A stretch of 64,000 bases of DNA from Bog-375 sp049587755 (lineage in GTDB: Bacteria; Acidobacteriota; Terriglobia; Bryobacterales; Bryobacteraceae): contig JBAVEN010000045.1 of assembly GCA_049587755.1 (NCBI GenBank), positions 44,603 through 108,602 of the forward strand, written 5' to 3'. Below are positions 32,609 to 42,304 of this stretch, in pieces. The stretch's first letter is position 1. The number at the start of each line of letters is the position of its first letter. The notes under the pieces are model-generated. The model was not told the DNA's origin, did no database searches, and saw nothing but the letters and a program-made list of their open reading frames with translations. The position numbers and the translations under genes were made by a program.

Positions 32609-34243
32609 TTACACGCGTTTGGCGACCACCAGGGTGATATCGTCGGCCTGCGCCGCACCGGCGGTGAATTCCTTGAGCGCGGCCGTAACCGCGTCTACGA
32701 TCTCCCGCGCCGAATGCGTGCGGTTTTCGCTGAGAACGCGGATGAAGCGTTCCTCGCCGAATTCGTCGAAATCCGGATTGTTGGCCTCGGTGACGCCGTC
32801 GCTATAGAGCACCAGCAGGTCGCCGGGAGCAACGCTGGCGCTCTGTTCGCCGTATGGCGCCATGGGAACGATGCCCAGCACGGGGCCGCCGCCTTCGAGC
32901 ATTTGCGGCTCACCGGAGGCGCGCAGCAGGACCGGCGGATTGTGCCCGGCATTGGCATACCGCAGGTCGCCCGTGGCCGCGTCGAGCAGGCTGAAAAAGA
33001 ACGTGATGAAGCGGTTGCTGGGGCAGGTGGCGCAGGTGGCTTTGTTGAGCCGCACCATGAAATCGCCCAGGTTGCCGGGGCTTTCGGCCAGCACGTGGAC
33101 GCGCGCGTGGAGGCCCATCATCATCAGCGCCGCCGGCATGCCTTTGCCGGAGACATCGCCCAGCGCCAGGCCAACGCTGGCTCCGGCATAGGGGAAAAAA
33201 TCGTAGTAGTCGCCGCCCACGGTGCGGCAAGGCACGTTGAAGCCGGCCAGGTCGACGCCAGGGATTTCGGGCGCGCGGGCGGGCAGCATGCCGCCCTGAA
33301 TCTCCGCCGCCTGCGACAGATCGCGCTGCATGATGCGCTCGGCGGCTTCCACTTCGGCCAGGCGGGCGTGTTCGATGCGGATGGCCGCCACGTTCGCCAT
33401 CACGGTCAGCAGGCTCAGATCGTTCTTGGTGAATTCGCGCAGGATGAACGGAGAATCCACGTAGATCAAGCCGATGATGCGGTCCTTGGTTTCGAGCGGA
33501 ACCGCCATCATGGTGTGAACCTTATGTTCCACGATGCTCATCCGGCCCTTGAAGGCGTCGTCGAGCTGCGCGTCGCGCACCAGCACAGACGATTTATCCT
33601 TGAGCACCCGGTCGCGAACCGCGGTCGAAATGCGGAAGCCTTCGCCCTTATGGGCCTTGGCGGCGAGCCGCTCGCCTTCGAGCAACAGCAACACGCCGCG
33701 CTGCGCGTTGACGGCCTGAATCGACAAATCGAGAATCAGCGGGAACAGGTCCGTCAGCGGCCGGTTCTCGGCCAGCTCCTGGCCGGCGTGGATCAGTGCC
33801 TGCATGGCAGCCGAAGGTTTGGCGCCGCCGCCGGGGTCCACCACGATGGTGCGGTTGGCGCTTTCCAGGCTGGTGACCAAGGTGGAAGTGCTGGGCGAAT
33901 CCGACTCGCCACCCTCGAACACCACCACCCCGGGCGCGGCGGCGCCTTGCTCGGGAGCGAAGACGATGGAAAGGTGGCCGGCGGTGATGTGGTCGCCGGG
34001 ACGCAGTGTCAGCCTTGCCTTGAGCGGAATGTTGTTGACGAAGGTTCCGTTCTTGCTGCCCAGATCCTGCACCGTCCAGTCGTCGCCGGCCAGCTCGAGG
34101 GCGAAGTGCTGCCGCGACAGGCCCGCATCGTCGGGAAAGCTCAGCTCGGCCCCGCTGGAGCGTCCCACCACCAGCCGGGTCCCTGAAAGCGGAACCGTTT
34201 TCGCCTGCCCGTCGGGACCTTGAATCAGAATCTCGTGTGCCAT
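32609..34243 (-). CDS. FHA-GAF-PP2C (RsbU/SpoIIE-type) phosphatase
   Basis: 544 residues, cytoplasmic. ATG at 34243 places the FHA domain at the start (EILIQGPDG, RLVVGRSSGAEL, LSRQHFALEL, VQDLGSKNGTFVNN), which binds phosphothreonine peptides. Residues 140-300 are a GAF sensor domain (LILDLSIQAVNAQRGVLLLLEG, VPLETKDRIIGLIYVDSPF). Residues 320-540 are a PP2C phosphatase of the SpoIIE class: GGDYYDFFPY (metal Asp), ALGDVSGKGMPAALMM, YANAGHNPPVLL and LVLYSDGVTEA. It is a signalling phosphatase, probably acting on an anti-anti-sigma protein or on a kinase target. No partner is adjacent. Confidence 0.92.
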   Translation of the reverse strand: MAHEILIQGPDGQAKTVPLSGTRLVVGRSSGAELSFPDDAGLSRQHFALELAGDDWTVQDLGSKNGTFVNNIPLKARLTLRPGDHITAGHLSIVFAPEQGAAAPGVVVFEGGESDSPSTSTLVTSLESANRTIVVDPGGGAKPSAAMQALIHAGQELAENRPLTDLFPLILDLSIQAVNAQRGVLLLLEGERLAAKAHKGEGFRISTAVRDRVLKDKSSVLVRDAQLDDAFKGRMSIVEHKVHTMMAVPLETKDRIIGLIYVDSPFILREFTKNDLSLLTVMANVAAIRIEHARLAEVEAAERIMQRDLSQAAEIQGGMLPARAPEIPGVDLAGFNVPCRTVGGDYYDFFPYAGASVGLALGDVSGKGMPAALMMMGLHARVHVLAESPGNLGDFMVRLNKATCATCPSNRFITFFFSLLDAATGDLRYANAGHNPPVLLRASGEPQMLEGGGPVLGIVPMAPYGEQSASVAPGDLLVLYSDGVTEANNPDFDEFGEERFIRVLSENRTHSAREIVDAVTAALKEFTAGAAQADDITLVVAKRV

Positions 34244-34305
34244 CAGTGTGAACCATTCTAACGCGGGCGCATCGCGGCTGATTGGCACGGTGGGAGAATG
34301 ATCTT

Positions 34306-37011
34306 ATGGCCCTACGGGCTGCGCTCCTGGTTTTGTTCCTCATTCTTCCCGGATTCCCGCAAAATTCGCGCGCGGACCGTCCTTTCGGCGCTTTCCGCGG
34401 CGAGTCCATCGGCACACTCAGCTTCGGCGGCTCCGGCAATGATTCGATCAACGCTGTCACGGTCGATTCCACTGGAAACATTTATGTGGTCGGCACCACG
34501 TCCTCCTTCGATTTCCCGCTTACCAATCCTTTTCAGAGCGCCAACACCGGCACGCAACTGACCTTCAGCAGCGATGCCGGCGCCACCTGGCAACCCCTCG
34601 GGACGCCGTTTCCGGCCGATTCTTCGGTTTGGATCGCGACCGATCCCACCAACGGCCAGATTGTTTATGCAGCTTCCGGCAACAGTATCTGCAAGAGCAC
34701 CGATGGCGCCCGGCAGTTCAACTGCGTCACCATCGCCTTCGCTTCGCACCAGACCACCATCACCTCTCTCGCCATCGACCCGCAGCAACCCCTGACCCTT
34801 TACGCGAGTGCCTCGCCAACCGGCGGCGTGTTCAAGAGCGTGGACGGCGGCGCTACCTGGGCGAATGCGAGCCAGGGCTTTCCGCCGCAAGGCCTGATCG
34901 ACTCGGTCATGATCGATCCGTTTCACACGAACGTGCTCTATGCCTGGACGGACAACGGCGCCTTCGTATCCACCGACGGTGCAGCTTCCTGGACGGGCTC
35001 CAGCTTGCCGTGGCCGCAGAACGTGTCCGTTTCCAGCGGCGTGCGCTTCACCTTCGATCCGGTGACGCCGGGAATCATTTATGGCCCGGGGTATGCTTAT
35101 AGCCAAGTCAGCATCCAGAAGAGCACTGACGACGGCGCCACCTGGACCCAGTTGAACATTCCCTTCATCGGTTCCAGCGTAGTCCCCGACCCGATGGTGT
35201 CAGGGCTGCTGTATGCGCTTGCTCCGCCCACCAACAGTCAAAGTCCTTCCTTCCCGTTCTGGAAGAGCAGCGATGGCGGCAGCACCTGGACCCCATATCC
35301 GTGCCCCGCCGACTCTCTGGGCGTTCTCGCAGTGGATCCGGCGAACCCGCAGATCATGCTGGCCGGGGAGTTTCGCAGCACCGATGGCGGCCAAACATGG
35401 AGCCCCACAACTGTTTCGCGCGACATTCAGCCTGTTTTCGCACCCTCCTCGGCCGGCCTGGTGTACGCGACCGCTCCGATTACCTCCGATGCATTTCTCG
35501 CCAAGTTTCTGCCCGACGGCAAGACGCTCGTTTTCTCGACTTACTTCGGCGGCATGGGAAACGACACGGGACAGGGTATCGCGCTCGACCCTTCCGGCAA
35601 TATCTGGATCACTGGCAGCACTTCGTCCTATGACCTGCCGGTTACGCCAGGCGCATTCCAGAGCACGCTCCACGGAACGACGAACGGGTTCGCCGCGAAA
35701 TTCTCGAATGACGGAAATTTGCTGGCGGCGACTTACCTGGGTGGATCGAGCAATGATTCGGTCTTGGGAATCGCCATCGGTTCTCAAGGCAATCCCTGGC
35801 TAATCGGCAACTGGAGTTCGGCCGACTTTCCCTTCACCACGGCGCCACCCGCGACGCTTCCGGTTATGCCGGTCGGATTCCTGAGCGAACTCGATCCATC
35901 GGCCGCGCGGCTGCTGTATTCGACCAACATCGGGGCGGGGTTCGATCAGAATGGGAAAGGGATCGCCATCGATTCCTCGGGGAACATTACGCTGACGGGC
36001 TCGGTTTTTGGTGCTTTCCCCGTCACTCCCGGCGCGTTTCAGGCGGGCGAAGCCAGCGCCGACGCGTCCAAGATTTTCGTTGTCAAACTTACGACGTCCG
36101 GCAGTGTGATCTACTCGACTTTTTTTGGCGGCTCCGCAGGCTCGCCGACTGCCGGCGGCTATGAGCCTTCCGAGGATTACGGCGTTGCGGTTGCCGTGGA
36201 CAACGCAGGCAACGCGTACCTCACCGGCCACACCAGCGACACGGATTTCCCCACGATGCCGGGCGCCTATCAGGCAACCCTCGCCGCCGGATGCACGTAT
36301 CCCGCCTTCTCGTGGGCCACCGGGGTCATCGGCTCGGTCTACACATGGCTGGTAGACGACGTCTTCGTGGCCAAGCTCAGCCCGGATGGAAAGTCCGCGC
36401 TGTTTTCGACTTTGCTGGGTGGTTCGTGCTATGACCGCCCGACCAGCATCGCTCTCGATGCAGTAGGCCGGATTTATGTGACGGGAGAAACCGATTCCGG
36501 CGATTTTCCGCTGGTTTCAAGCCTGGAACCCACCCCGCAGAGCCCTCAGTTCGCTTCGTTCGCATCGGTGTTGAATCCCGCCGGAGCGGCCTTGGAGTTT
36601 TCCACGTTCCTGTACGCGGGCTCGGCTCCCACCCTCGTCGCCGGCCCCGGTAGATCGATTCACGTCGCCGGCAGCACGGGTACCGGCGCACAGTCCAGTC
36701 CTTACGGAGGCGCCTGCTTCTTCGCCCCTTGCCCGCCCACCACCACGCACTGTTATCTGGTGCTCATCCAGCCACGGGAAGAGCGGTTCGGTCCCGACCC
36801 GCTGCCGAACCCGGTCAACCGACGAGGCCCAATGCAAGTCGCACGCGCGGCCGCAGCAAAAACACTGATGCGCGAAAACGTTACTGGGTGCGGAACGGAG
36901 TACCGGCTTCGTAGAGGGCGATCCTGGTGTTCAGGCCAGCGACCAGTTGGCGGTCGTTCTGCTGACTGGCAATCGCGAGCGCGCGCCGGGCGGTCTCGGT
37001 GGCTTCGGTGA
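34306..37011 (+). CDS. Secreted SBBP/BNR-repeat protein, anomalous C-terminus
   Basis: 901 residues from ATG 34306 (GGGAGAA upstream). Signal peptide ALRAALLVLFLILPGFPQ. The body has SBBP repeats (INAVTVDSTGNIYVVGTTSS, GIALDPSGNIWITGSTSS, AVDNAGNAYLTGHTSDTDFP) with BNR-type Asp boxes (SSDGGSTWTP, STDGGQTWSP) between them; both build beta-propellers. After HCYLVLIQP the sequence loses repeat character and becomes Arg-rich (RGRSWCSGQRPVGGRSAD). This part reads 131 bases into the convergent TPR gene. The usual TIGR03437-like end is missing, so the 3' end is probably truncated or frameshifted. Confidence 0.8.
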   Translation: MALRAALLVLFLILPGFPQNSRADRPFGAFRGESIGTLSFGGSGNDSINAVTVDSTGNIYVVGTTSSFDFPLTNPFQSANTGTQLTFSSDAGATWQPLGTPFPADSSVWIATDPTNGQIVYAASGNSICKSTDGARQFNCVTIAFASHQTTITSLAIDPQQPLTLYASASPTGGVFKSVDGGATWANASQGFPPQGLIDSVMIDPFHTNVLYAWTDNGAFVSTDGAASWTGSSLPWPQNVSVSSGVRFTFDPVTPGIIYGPGYAYSQVSIQKSTDDGATWTQLNIPFIGSSVVPDPMVSGLLYALAPPTNSQSPSFPFWKSSDGGSTWTPYPCPADSLGVLAVDPANPQIMLAGEFRSTDGGQTWSPTTVSRDIQPVFAPSSAGLVYATAPITSDAFLAKFLPDGKTLVFSTYFGGMGNDTGQGIALDPSGNIWITGSTSSYDLPVTPGAFQSTLHGTTNGFAAKFSNDGNLLAATYLGGSSNDSVLGIAIGSQGNPWLIGNWSSADFPFTTAPPATLPVMPVGFLSELDPSAARLLYSTNIGAGFDQNGKGIAIDSSGNITLTGSVFGAFPVTPGAFQAGEASADASKIFVVKLTTSGSVIYSTFFGGSAGSPTAGGYEPSEDYGVAVAVDNAGNAYLTGHTSDTDFPTMPGAYQATLAAGCTYPAFSWATGVIGSVYTWLVDDVFVAKLSPDGKSALFSTLLGGSCYDRPTSIALDAVGRIYVTGETDSGDFPLVSSLEPTPQSPQFASFASVLNPAGAALEFSTFLYAGSAPTLVAGPGRSIHVAGSTGTGAQSSPYGGACFFAPCPPTTTHCYLVLIQPREERFGPDPLPNPVNRRGPMQVARAAAAKTLMRENVTGCGTEYRLRRGRSWCSGQRPVGGRSADWQSRARAGRSRWLR

Positions 37012-39955
37012 ACCGGCCCGCTTCGGCATAAGCCGCAGCCAGCGTGTCCAATATCGCCGGCTGCTTGCTTCCAGTCAATTTGGCGGCGCGCTCGGCGAGC
37101 TCGACGGCTTCGCCGCCATTGCGAAGGCTGGGGTTGGGATTCGAAGCCAGCACCCGAGCGAGGTGAAACAGAGCCGGCACATAGTTCGGATCGAAGGTGA
37201 GCGCCTTGCGCCACTCTCCCACGGCATTGGCAATTCGGTCCTGGCCGGCATAGGCGGTTCCCAGATGATAGTGGGCGTCGGCGCTCTCGGGAGCGGCTTG
37301 CACGGCCTGTTCCAGGTGCGGGATGGCGGCTTCCATGCGGCCTTGCTCGACCAGCGCGGCGCCGAGGCTGGTTTGGATACCGGGATCACCGGGAGCAAGC
37401 TGCGCGGCCTTTTCCAAGTGCGGAATGGCCTCATCCGCTCTCCCGGTCGAGATCAGCGCGATAGCTAGGTTGACCATGGCCTGCAGATCCTCCGGATGCG
37501 CATCCAGGGCGTTTCGGAAATGCGGGATGGCCTCGGCGATTCTGCCCCGCTGGGCCAGGGCGGCGCCCAGGTTGCTCTGGAAACTCGCATTATCGGGAAC
37601 CAATAGCACGGCCTTTTCAAAATGCGTGAGGGCTTCTTCCGGCTTACCGGCGTTCGACAGCGCGATAGCCAGGTTGGTGTGCGCCTGCGCGTCATTGGCG
37701 TCGAGGGCCAGAGCCTTCTGGCAGTGAGCGATGGCATCGTCGAGTCGGCCCTTCTCTGCCAGGGCGCCGCCGAGGTTGCTTTCCGCCGCCTCATCCTTCG
37801 GGTTGAGCTCCAGAGCTTTATCCAGGAGCGGAATCGCCTCATCTGCCTGCCCGGATTTGGCTAGGGCAACACCCAGGTGCGCATACGAACTGGCATAGGT
37901 GGGATCGATTTGGAGCGCCTTGCGGTACTCGGCGATGGCTTCGCCGGGGCGACCCGCATAGGCCAGCGCCGCGCCGAGGCTGTCGAGGAGCTTGGCGTCA
38001 TCCGGCTTCAACTGAACGGATTTCTCGTAATAGGGAACCGCATCGCCGGGTTTTCCCGTCCGAACCAGCAGTGACGCCATGGCGCTGTACGCAGAGGCGT
38101 ACACCGGGTTGAGGTCGATGGCCCTTTGAAAATGCACCAAGGCGGCATCGGCCTGACCGGTCTCCGCCAGTGCCGTGCCCAGGTTAATGTGGGCCTTGGC
38201 GTCGTCGGGATCCATTTCCAGAGCCTTCTTCCATTCCGGGATCGCAGCCTGGTATTGATGCTTGTCGGACAGCGCGAAGGCCACGTCGAACTGCTTGTAA
38301 AAATCGGTGGCCGGCACGTCGATCTTCTCGATGCCATCCGGAGGGATGTTGACGAATTCGGGGATGTTCACGGCGCGATTGGCGGCCGTCGAATGCTCAA
38401 TCAGTAGCGCCGGGCTGGCGTTGCCCTGCTCGTCCAAATGGGTGAGGAACATCTGGGTGTAGGGCGACCGGCTCTTGGAGGAAAACACCAGCCAGTGGCC
38501 GTTGGGGGAAAAGCTGTGCCATGAATTCATCAGCGGCGTGTTGCACGCGAGGCGGCGCGCTTCGCCGCCCTGCGCGGGCACGATGTACAACTGGCTGTCC
38601 GGCCGCATCAACTGCCCGTTCTTGCATTTCACGAAAACGATCCAGCGGCCATCCGGCGAAACCTTGGGGAACGTGTTGCTCATGCCGTTGGCGGAGGCGC
38701 CTTCGATCCGCTCGGGCTGACCGCCCTGCCCGGCGTTGAAGGGAATGCGGTACAGGTCGTATTGGATCTGCACTTCGGTGGGATCGTTGGCATACTCGGC
38801 CAGCTTGCCATCGGCGGGGTACGGTGCGCGGGCTTCCGCGCGGGCGAACACCAGGTACTTCCCGTCGGGGCTCCAGACGCCGTCGGTCTGCACATAGCGG
38901 GGATCGTCGGCGCCGGGCAGCGGCTGCTCGCGGCCGGTGGCACGATCATACCAGGCCAGGATGCCGGCGGTTGGATAGAAGACTTGCAGGAAGCGGTAAT
39001 CCTTGAAATTGACGACGTAGAAATTGCTCTGCGTGGGGCGGACGGTTCCGCTGATGGTGGTGAGGACATACTTTCCATCGGGCGAGACCTGCGACATGAA
39101 GCCCACCCGGCTCTGGCCGTACTGCCGGTCCGCGGAACGGTTCCAGGAAATCATATCGTCGGTGCGAATCGTCATTTGCGGCTTGACCGCGACCAGCGCG
39201 TACAGTCCTTTGTCGTTCTGTGGCCCATCCAGGTCCATGCCCAGGGTCTTGCCGTCGGCCGAGAACGAATGGCAGTTGGCGCAGGTGTGCATGCCAGTGA
39301 GCAGTACGCGGCTGCGGGGCTCGGCAATGTTGCGCAACCGCCAGGCGATGAAGGGAATGGCCTTCGTCGCCAGCGGCTTGATGAATCCCTTTTCCGTTTC
39401 CGAGGGCGCCAGCGGAACATCCCGATAGAAAATCGGCGCGCCCACCGGGTCCTTCGAAGTCTGGATCTCGACCTGGCACCGTGAAACCAGCCGGCCGCCG
39501 GCGATACCGGCGATGGTGACCGTAGCGGCGCGCTCCACCGAGCGGCGCTTGATGGCGGCCCAGGTTGCGGCGTCGGGAGTCCAGGTATGCGAAACCGCCT
39601 GCTGCGGCGTCAACTTCGGCAGCTTGTTGGTGGGAGCAATGCAACGTTCGTCGATCTCGCCCACCCGCATCAGCTCGCCTTTCGATTGCACGCGGATAGG
39701 AGCGCCGCCACCCGAAAAGGCGATGTCGATTTGCCACACCGAGACATTCTGGGTGGCATCGCGCCACAGGAACGTGGGAGCTGCAATATCCGGAGGGAAG
39801 AGGGAACCTTGGCTAGGATAGTCGATGGTCAGGCGGTCAGGTCGGGCCGCAGCTTCCGGCACGTCAGGGGCACGCTGCGCCAAAAGCAGGCCGCCCAGAC
39901 CCCCTGCCACCAGCGCAACACCAAGGGTAAGCACGCAGATCGCAGGACGCTTCAC
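36881..39955 (-). CDS. Exported PD40 propeller-TPR protein with a CxxCH haem motif
   Basis: 1024 residues. GTG at 39955 (AGGAGG upstream) starts a signal/anchor segment (AICVLTLGVALVAGGLGGLLLA). Around residue 225 is MHTCANCHSF, a c-type haem-binding motif, inside a beta-rich region. PD40/TolB-like blades follow (VSQVSPDGKYVLTT, GVWSPDGKYLVFAR, VSPDGRWIVFVK, FSPNGHWLVFSS). From about residue 560 to the end are 12-13 TPRs (AHINLGTALAETGQADAAL and repeats such as SLGAALAYAGRPGEAI). The exported haem-propeller-TPR combination suggests a periplasmic redox or scaffold protein. A c-type cytochrome maturation system is required but not in the window. Confidence 0.86.
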   Translation of the reverse strand: MKRPAICVLTLGVALVAGGLGGLLLAQRAPDVPEAAARPDRLTIDYPSQGSLFPPDIAAPTFLWRDATQNVSVWQIDIAFSGGGAPIRVQSKGELMRVGEIDERCIAPTNKLPKLTPQQAVSHTWTPDAATWAAIKRRSVERAATVTIAGIAGGRLVSRCQVEIQTSKDPVGAPIFYRDVPLAPSETEKGFIKPLATKAIPFIAWRLRNIAEPRSRVLLTGMHTCANCHSFSADGKTLGMDLDGPQNDKGLYALVAVKPQMTIRTDDMISWNRSADRQYGQSRVGFMSQVSPDGKYVLTTISGTVRPTQSNFYVVNFKDYRFLQVFYPTAGILAWYDRATGREQPLPGADDPRYVQTDGVWSPDGKYLVFARAEARAPYPADGKLAEYANDPTEVQIQYDLYRIPFNAGQGGQPERIEGASANGMSNTFPKVSPDGRWIVFVKCKNGQLMRPDSQLYIVPAQGGEARRLACNTPLMNSWHSFSPNGHWLVFSSKSRSPYTQMFLTHLDEQGNASPALLIEHSTAANRAVNIPEFVNIPPDGIEKIDVPATDFYKQFDVAFALSDKHQYQAAIPEWKKALEMDPDDAKAHINLGTALAETGQADAALVHFQRAIDLNPVYASAYSAMASLLVRTGKPGDAVPYYEKSVQLKPDDAKLLDSLGAALAYAGRPGEAIAEYRKALQIDPTYASSYAHLGVALAKSGQADEAIPLLDKALELNPKDEAAESNLGGALAEKGRLDDAIAHCQKALALDANDAQAHTNLAIALSNAGKPEEALTHFEKAVLLVPDNASFQSNLGAALAQRGRIAEAIPHFRNALDAHPEDLQAMVNLAIALISTGRADEAIPHLEKAAQLAPGDPGIQTSLGAALVEQGRMEAAIPHLEQAVQAAPESADAHYHLGTAYAGQDRIANAVGEWRKALTFDPNYVPALFHLARVLASNPNPSLRNGGEAVELAERAAKLTGSKQPAILDTLAAAYAEAGRFTEATETARRALAIASQQNDRQLVAGLNTRIALYEAGTPFRTQ

Positions 39956-40153
39956 AAGACCTCCTATTTTCTCCTGACCCTCCCTCAAATATACCTATAG
40001 TACAGGTATCCAGAGCGCCTACCCAAAGAGGAGAAACGGAGTTAAGAACTGTAAACCGACGGCGGGGCGGTCAGACGGTGCGCGAAGGGCATGCTGTCGG
40101 CCGCGCGGACAAGCCGCCCAGGAGGCCTCACAACTCCGGCCGCGGCTTCTCCG

Positions 40154-41089
40154 CTATTGCCCGGCGGGAGCGCGGTGGTGCGCCGCGGCTTTCGGCTGCA
40201 GCAATTCCTGGAACTGCGTGGAGGGCATGGTCAGCGAGAGGTTGACCGTGGCGCCGTTGGCGCTCACCGCCAGCGACTTAGCCAGCGCCTGGAGTTGCGG
40301 CTCGTCGGTAGCTTTCAACTGCGCCATGTTAACCAGAAACTGGATCAGGCCGGCGATGGCGGTGGCATTTTGCGCGGTATCGGCTTGCGCCTGGGCGGCG
40401 ATCACCACATTCGTTCCGAACTTGATGCCGGCGTTGGCGGATTGCACGGTTCCGAGCACGTTGTCCGCGCCGTTGCCGACGCCAGGGACAGCAGGCGCGG
40501 TGGATGACGGTTTCAAACTGGAGGGCGGAACGGTGGTGAGCAACCAGGCGTCATTCGCGGCGCTCAATTGGCCGATCTCGACCAGCAGGGAAGCCGGCAG
40601 GATGGATGGCGATGTCAGGCGATCGATGGCGGCTTTCAAATTGGTGAGGTCGCCGGCGGCCGCGACTGAGCCGCTCAAGAACGCCAGGCCCGCCTGCTTT
40701 TTCGGGTCTTCGAAAATGGTCACCCCGCGATAGGTTTCCGTGCCGGCCTTCTGCTTTGCCACGAAGCTGGTGATGGCGGCCACGTTGAAGTTACCGGATG
40801 CCAACGCCAGGCCGGCGTGTTGCGCCGCGCCGTTGCCGGCCACCAGTAGTTCATTGACGTCATTGGCCGGATCGAAGCCGGTGAGCGCGGCGATTTGCTG
40901 TAGCGACTGCGTCTCGACCTGCATCAGCACGTACTGGCCGAAGGGCGAAGTCTTGGCTTGCGCCACGTTGACGTCGGCCATCACCTTGACGTCCGGCATC
41001 ACCAGGTTGAGGAGTTGTGGATCGGCGGCGGACAGCACGCCGGAGAACAGGGCCGCAAGGGCCGCGGTGGAAGTGATTAGAGCCTTCAT
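40154..41089 (-). CDS. Secreted hypothetical protein
   Basis: 311 residues with a signal peptide (MKALITSTAALAALFSGVLSAAD). The mature protein begins PQLLNLVMPDVKVMADVNVAQAK and contains repeated helix-strand units (TEPQLQ-like helices, GVTIFEDPKKQAGLAFLSG, LKAAIDRLTSPSILPASLL). There are no cysteines and no recognisable catalytic pattern. It resembles secreted acidobacterial proteins that are annotated only as hypothetical. It is monocistronic, with 120-200 bases on each side lacking other genes. Confidence 0.72.
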   Translation of the reverse strand: MKALITSTAALAALFSGVLSAADPQLLNLVMPDVKVMADVNVAQAKTSPFGQYVLMQVETQSLQQIAALTGFDPANDVNELLVAGNGAAQHAGLALASGNFNVAAITSFVAKQKAGTETYRGVTIFEDPKKQAGLAFLSGSVAAAGDLTNLKAAIDRLTSPSILPASLLVEIGQLSAANDAWLLTTVPPSSLKPSSTAPAVPGVGNGADNVLGTVQSANAGIKFGTNVVIAAQAQADTAQNATAIAGLIQFLVNMAQLKATDEPQLQALAKSLAVSANGATVNLSLTMPSTQFQELLQPKAAAHHRAPAGQ

Positions 41090-41170
41090 ACCAGTGGGGA
41101 CGCGGTTTCCGTCCGATTATTAACCGGGAGCGCGGCGAGCGAAAGCGCCACGAGGCACCAACAGGGTAAG

Positions 41171-42304
41171 TCAGCGCCCAATCGGCACCTGGTCCACGAT
41201 CTCAATGCCGAAACCTTCCAGGGCGACGATTTTGCGCGGGTGATTGGTCAGCAGGCGGATGGTGTGCAGGCCGAGGTCGGACAGGATTTGCGCGCCGATG
41301 CCGTGCTCGTGCTGGAGCTGCCGCTGGCCGGCATCGCCCTGGTAGTGCAGAAACTCGCGCGTATGCGACAGCATATGCGCCGGGCCGCCGGGGGAAGCTT
41401 CGGTGCGGAAACCCGGCCCGGTTTCGTGCAGATAGACCAGCACGCCGAGGCCTTCGCGGGCGATGGCCTCGAGCGAGCAGCGCACCAGGCGGCCGCAATC
41501 GCAACTGGTGGAACCGAAGACGTCGCCATAGAGGCAGCGGGCATGCATGCGCACCAGCACGTCTTCCCGGCCGCCGACTTCGCCGTGCACCAGCGCCAGG
41601 TGATATTCGGGGTTGAGATCGCTGGTGTAGGCAACGGTGCGAAACTCGCCGAATTCGGTCTCGATGGAGCCTTCCGCCACCCGCCGCAGGAAGCGTTCGG
41701 TGCGCATGCGGTAGCGAATCAGCTCAGCCACCGAGATCATCTTCAGCCCGTGGGCGGCGCAGAATTCCTTGAGCTGCGGAACGCGCGCCATGGTGCCATC
41801 CGGGTTCATGATTTCGCAAATCACGCCGGCGGGCGAAAGGCCCGCCATGCGCGCCAGGTCCACCGCGGCTTCGGTCTGGCCGGCGCGCACCAGCACGCCG
41901 CCCTCGCGCGCGCGCAGGGGAAAGATGTGGCCGGGGCGGGCCAGGTCGCCCGGGCGGCACGCCGGGTCGATGGCCTTGAGAATGGTGCGGGTGCGGTCGG
42001 CGGCAGAGATGCCAGTGGTGACGCCCTCGCGCGCATCGATCGACTCACAAAACGCGGTGCCGAAGTTGGAGGTGTTGAGCGGGCTCATCGGCGGCAGCCG
42101 CAGTTGGTCGCAACGCTCGCCGGTGAGCGCCAGGCAAATCAGGCCGCGGCCGTGGGTGGCCATGAAGTTGACGATCTCCGGAGTAACCTTCTCGGCCGCG
42201 ACGGTGAGGTCGCCTTCGTTCTCGCGGTCCTCGTCGTCCACCACCACCAGAAGGCGCCCGGCACGCATTTCCTCAAGCGCGTCCGGGATCGAAACGAACG
42301 GCAT
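41171..42304 (-). CDS. ribB: RibBA-like protein: DHBP synthase with degenerate GTP cyclohydrolase II half
   Basis: 377 residues. Residues 1-200 are a complete 3,4-dihydroxy-2-butanone-4-phosphate synthase (VVVDDEDRENEGDL, THGRGLICLAL, EGVTTGISAADRTRTI, RPGHIFPL), so RibB activity in riboflavin synthesis is expected. Residues 205-377 align with RibA: the zinc cysteines remain (ARCLYGDVFGSTSCDCG), as does RLLTNHPRKI. The substrate motif normally reading QEGRGIGL is replaced by HETGPGFRT, and the catalytic Asp-x-Arg before GIGAQIL reads LQHEHG. GTP cyclohydrolase II activity is therefore doubtful. Other such fusions with inactive RibA halves are known (RibBX). No FMN riboswitch was found upstream. 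Confidence 0.85.
   Translation of the reverse strand: MPFVSIPDALEEMRAGRLLVVVDDEDRENEGDLTVAAEKVTPEIVNFMATHGRGLICLALTGERCDQLRLPPMSPLNTSNFGTAFCESIDAREGVTTGISAADRTRTILKAIDPACRPGDLARPGHIFPLRAREGGVLVRAGQTEAAVDLARMAGLSPAGVICEIMNPDGTMARVPQLKEFCAAHGLKMISVAELIRYRMRTERFLRRVAEGSIETEFGEFRTVAYTSDLNPEYHLALVHGEVGGREDVLVRMHARCLYGDVFGSTSCDCGRLVRCSLEAIAREGLGVLVYLHETGPGFRTEASPGGPAHMLSHTREFLHYQGDAGQRQLQHEHGIGAQILSDLGLHTIRLLTNHPRKIVALEGFGIEIVDQVPIGR

Noticed and set aside
32492..34186. 564-codon plus-strand frame opposite the phosphatase
   Set aside because: Antisense shadow of the FHA-GAF-PP2C gene.
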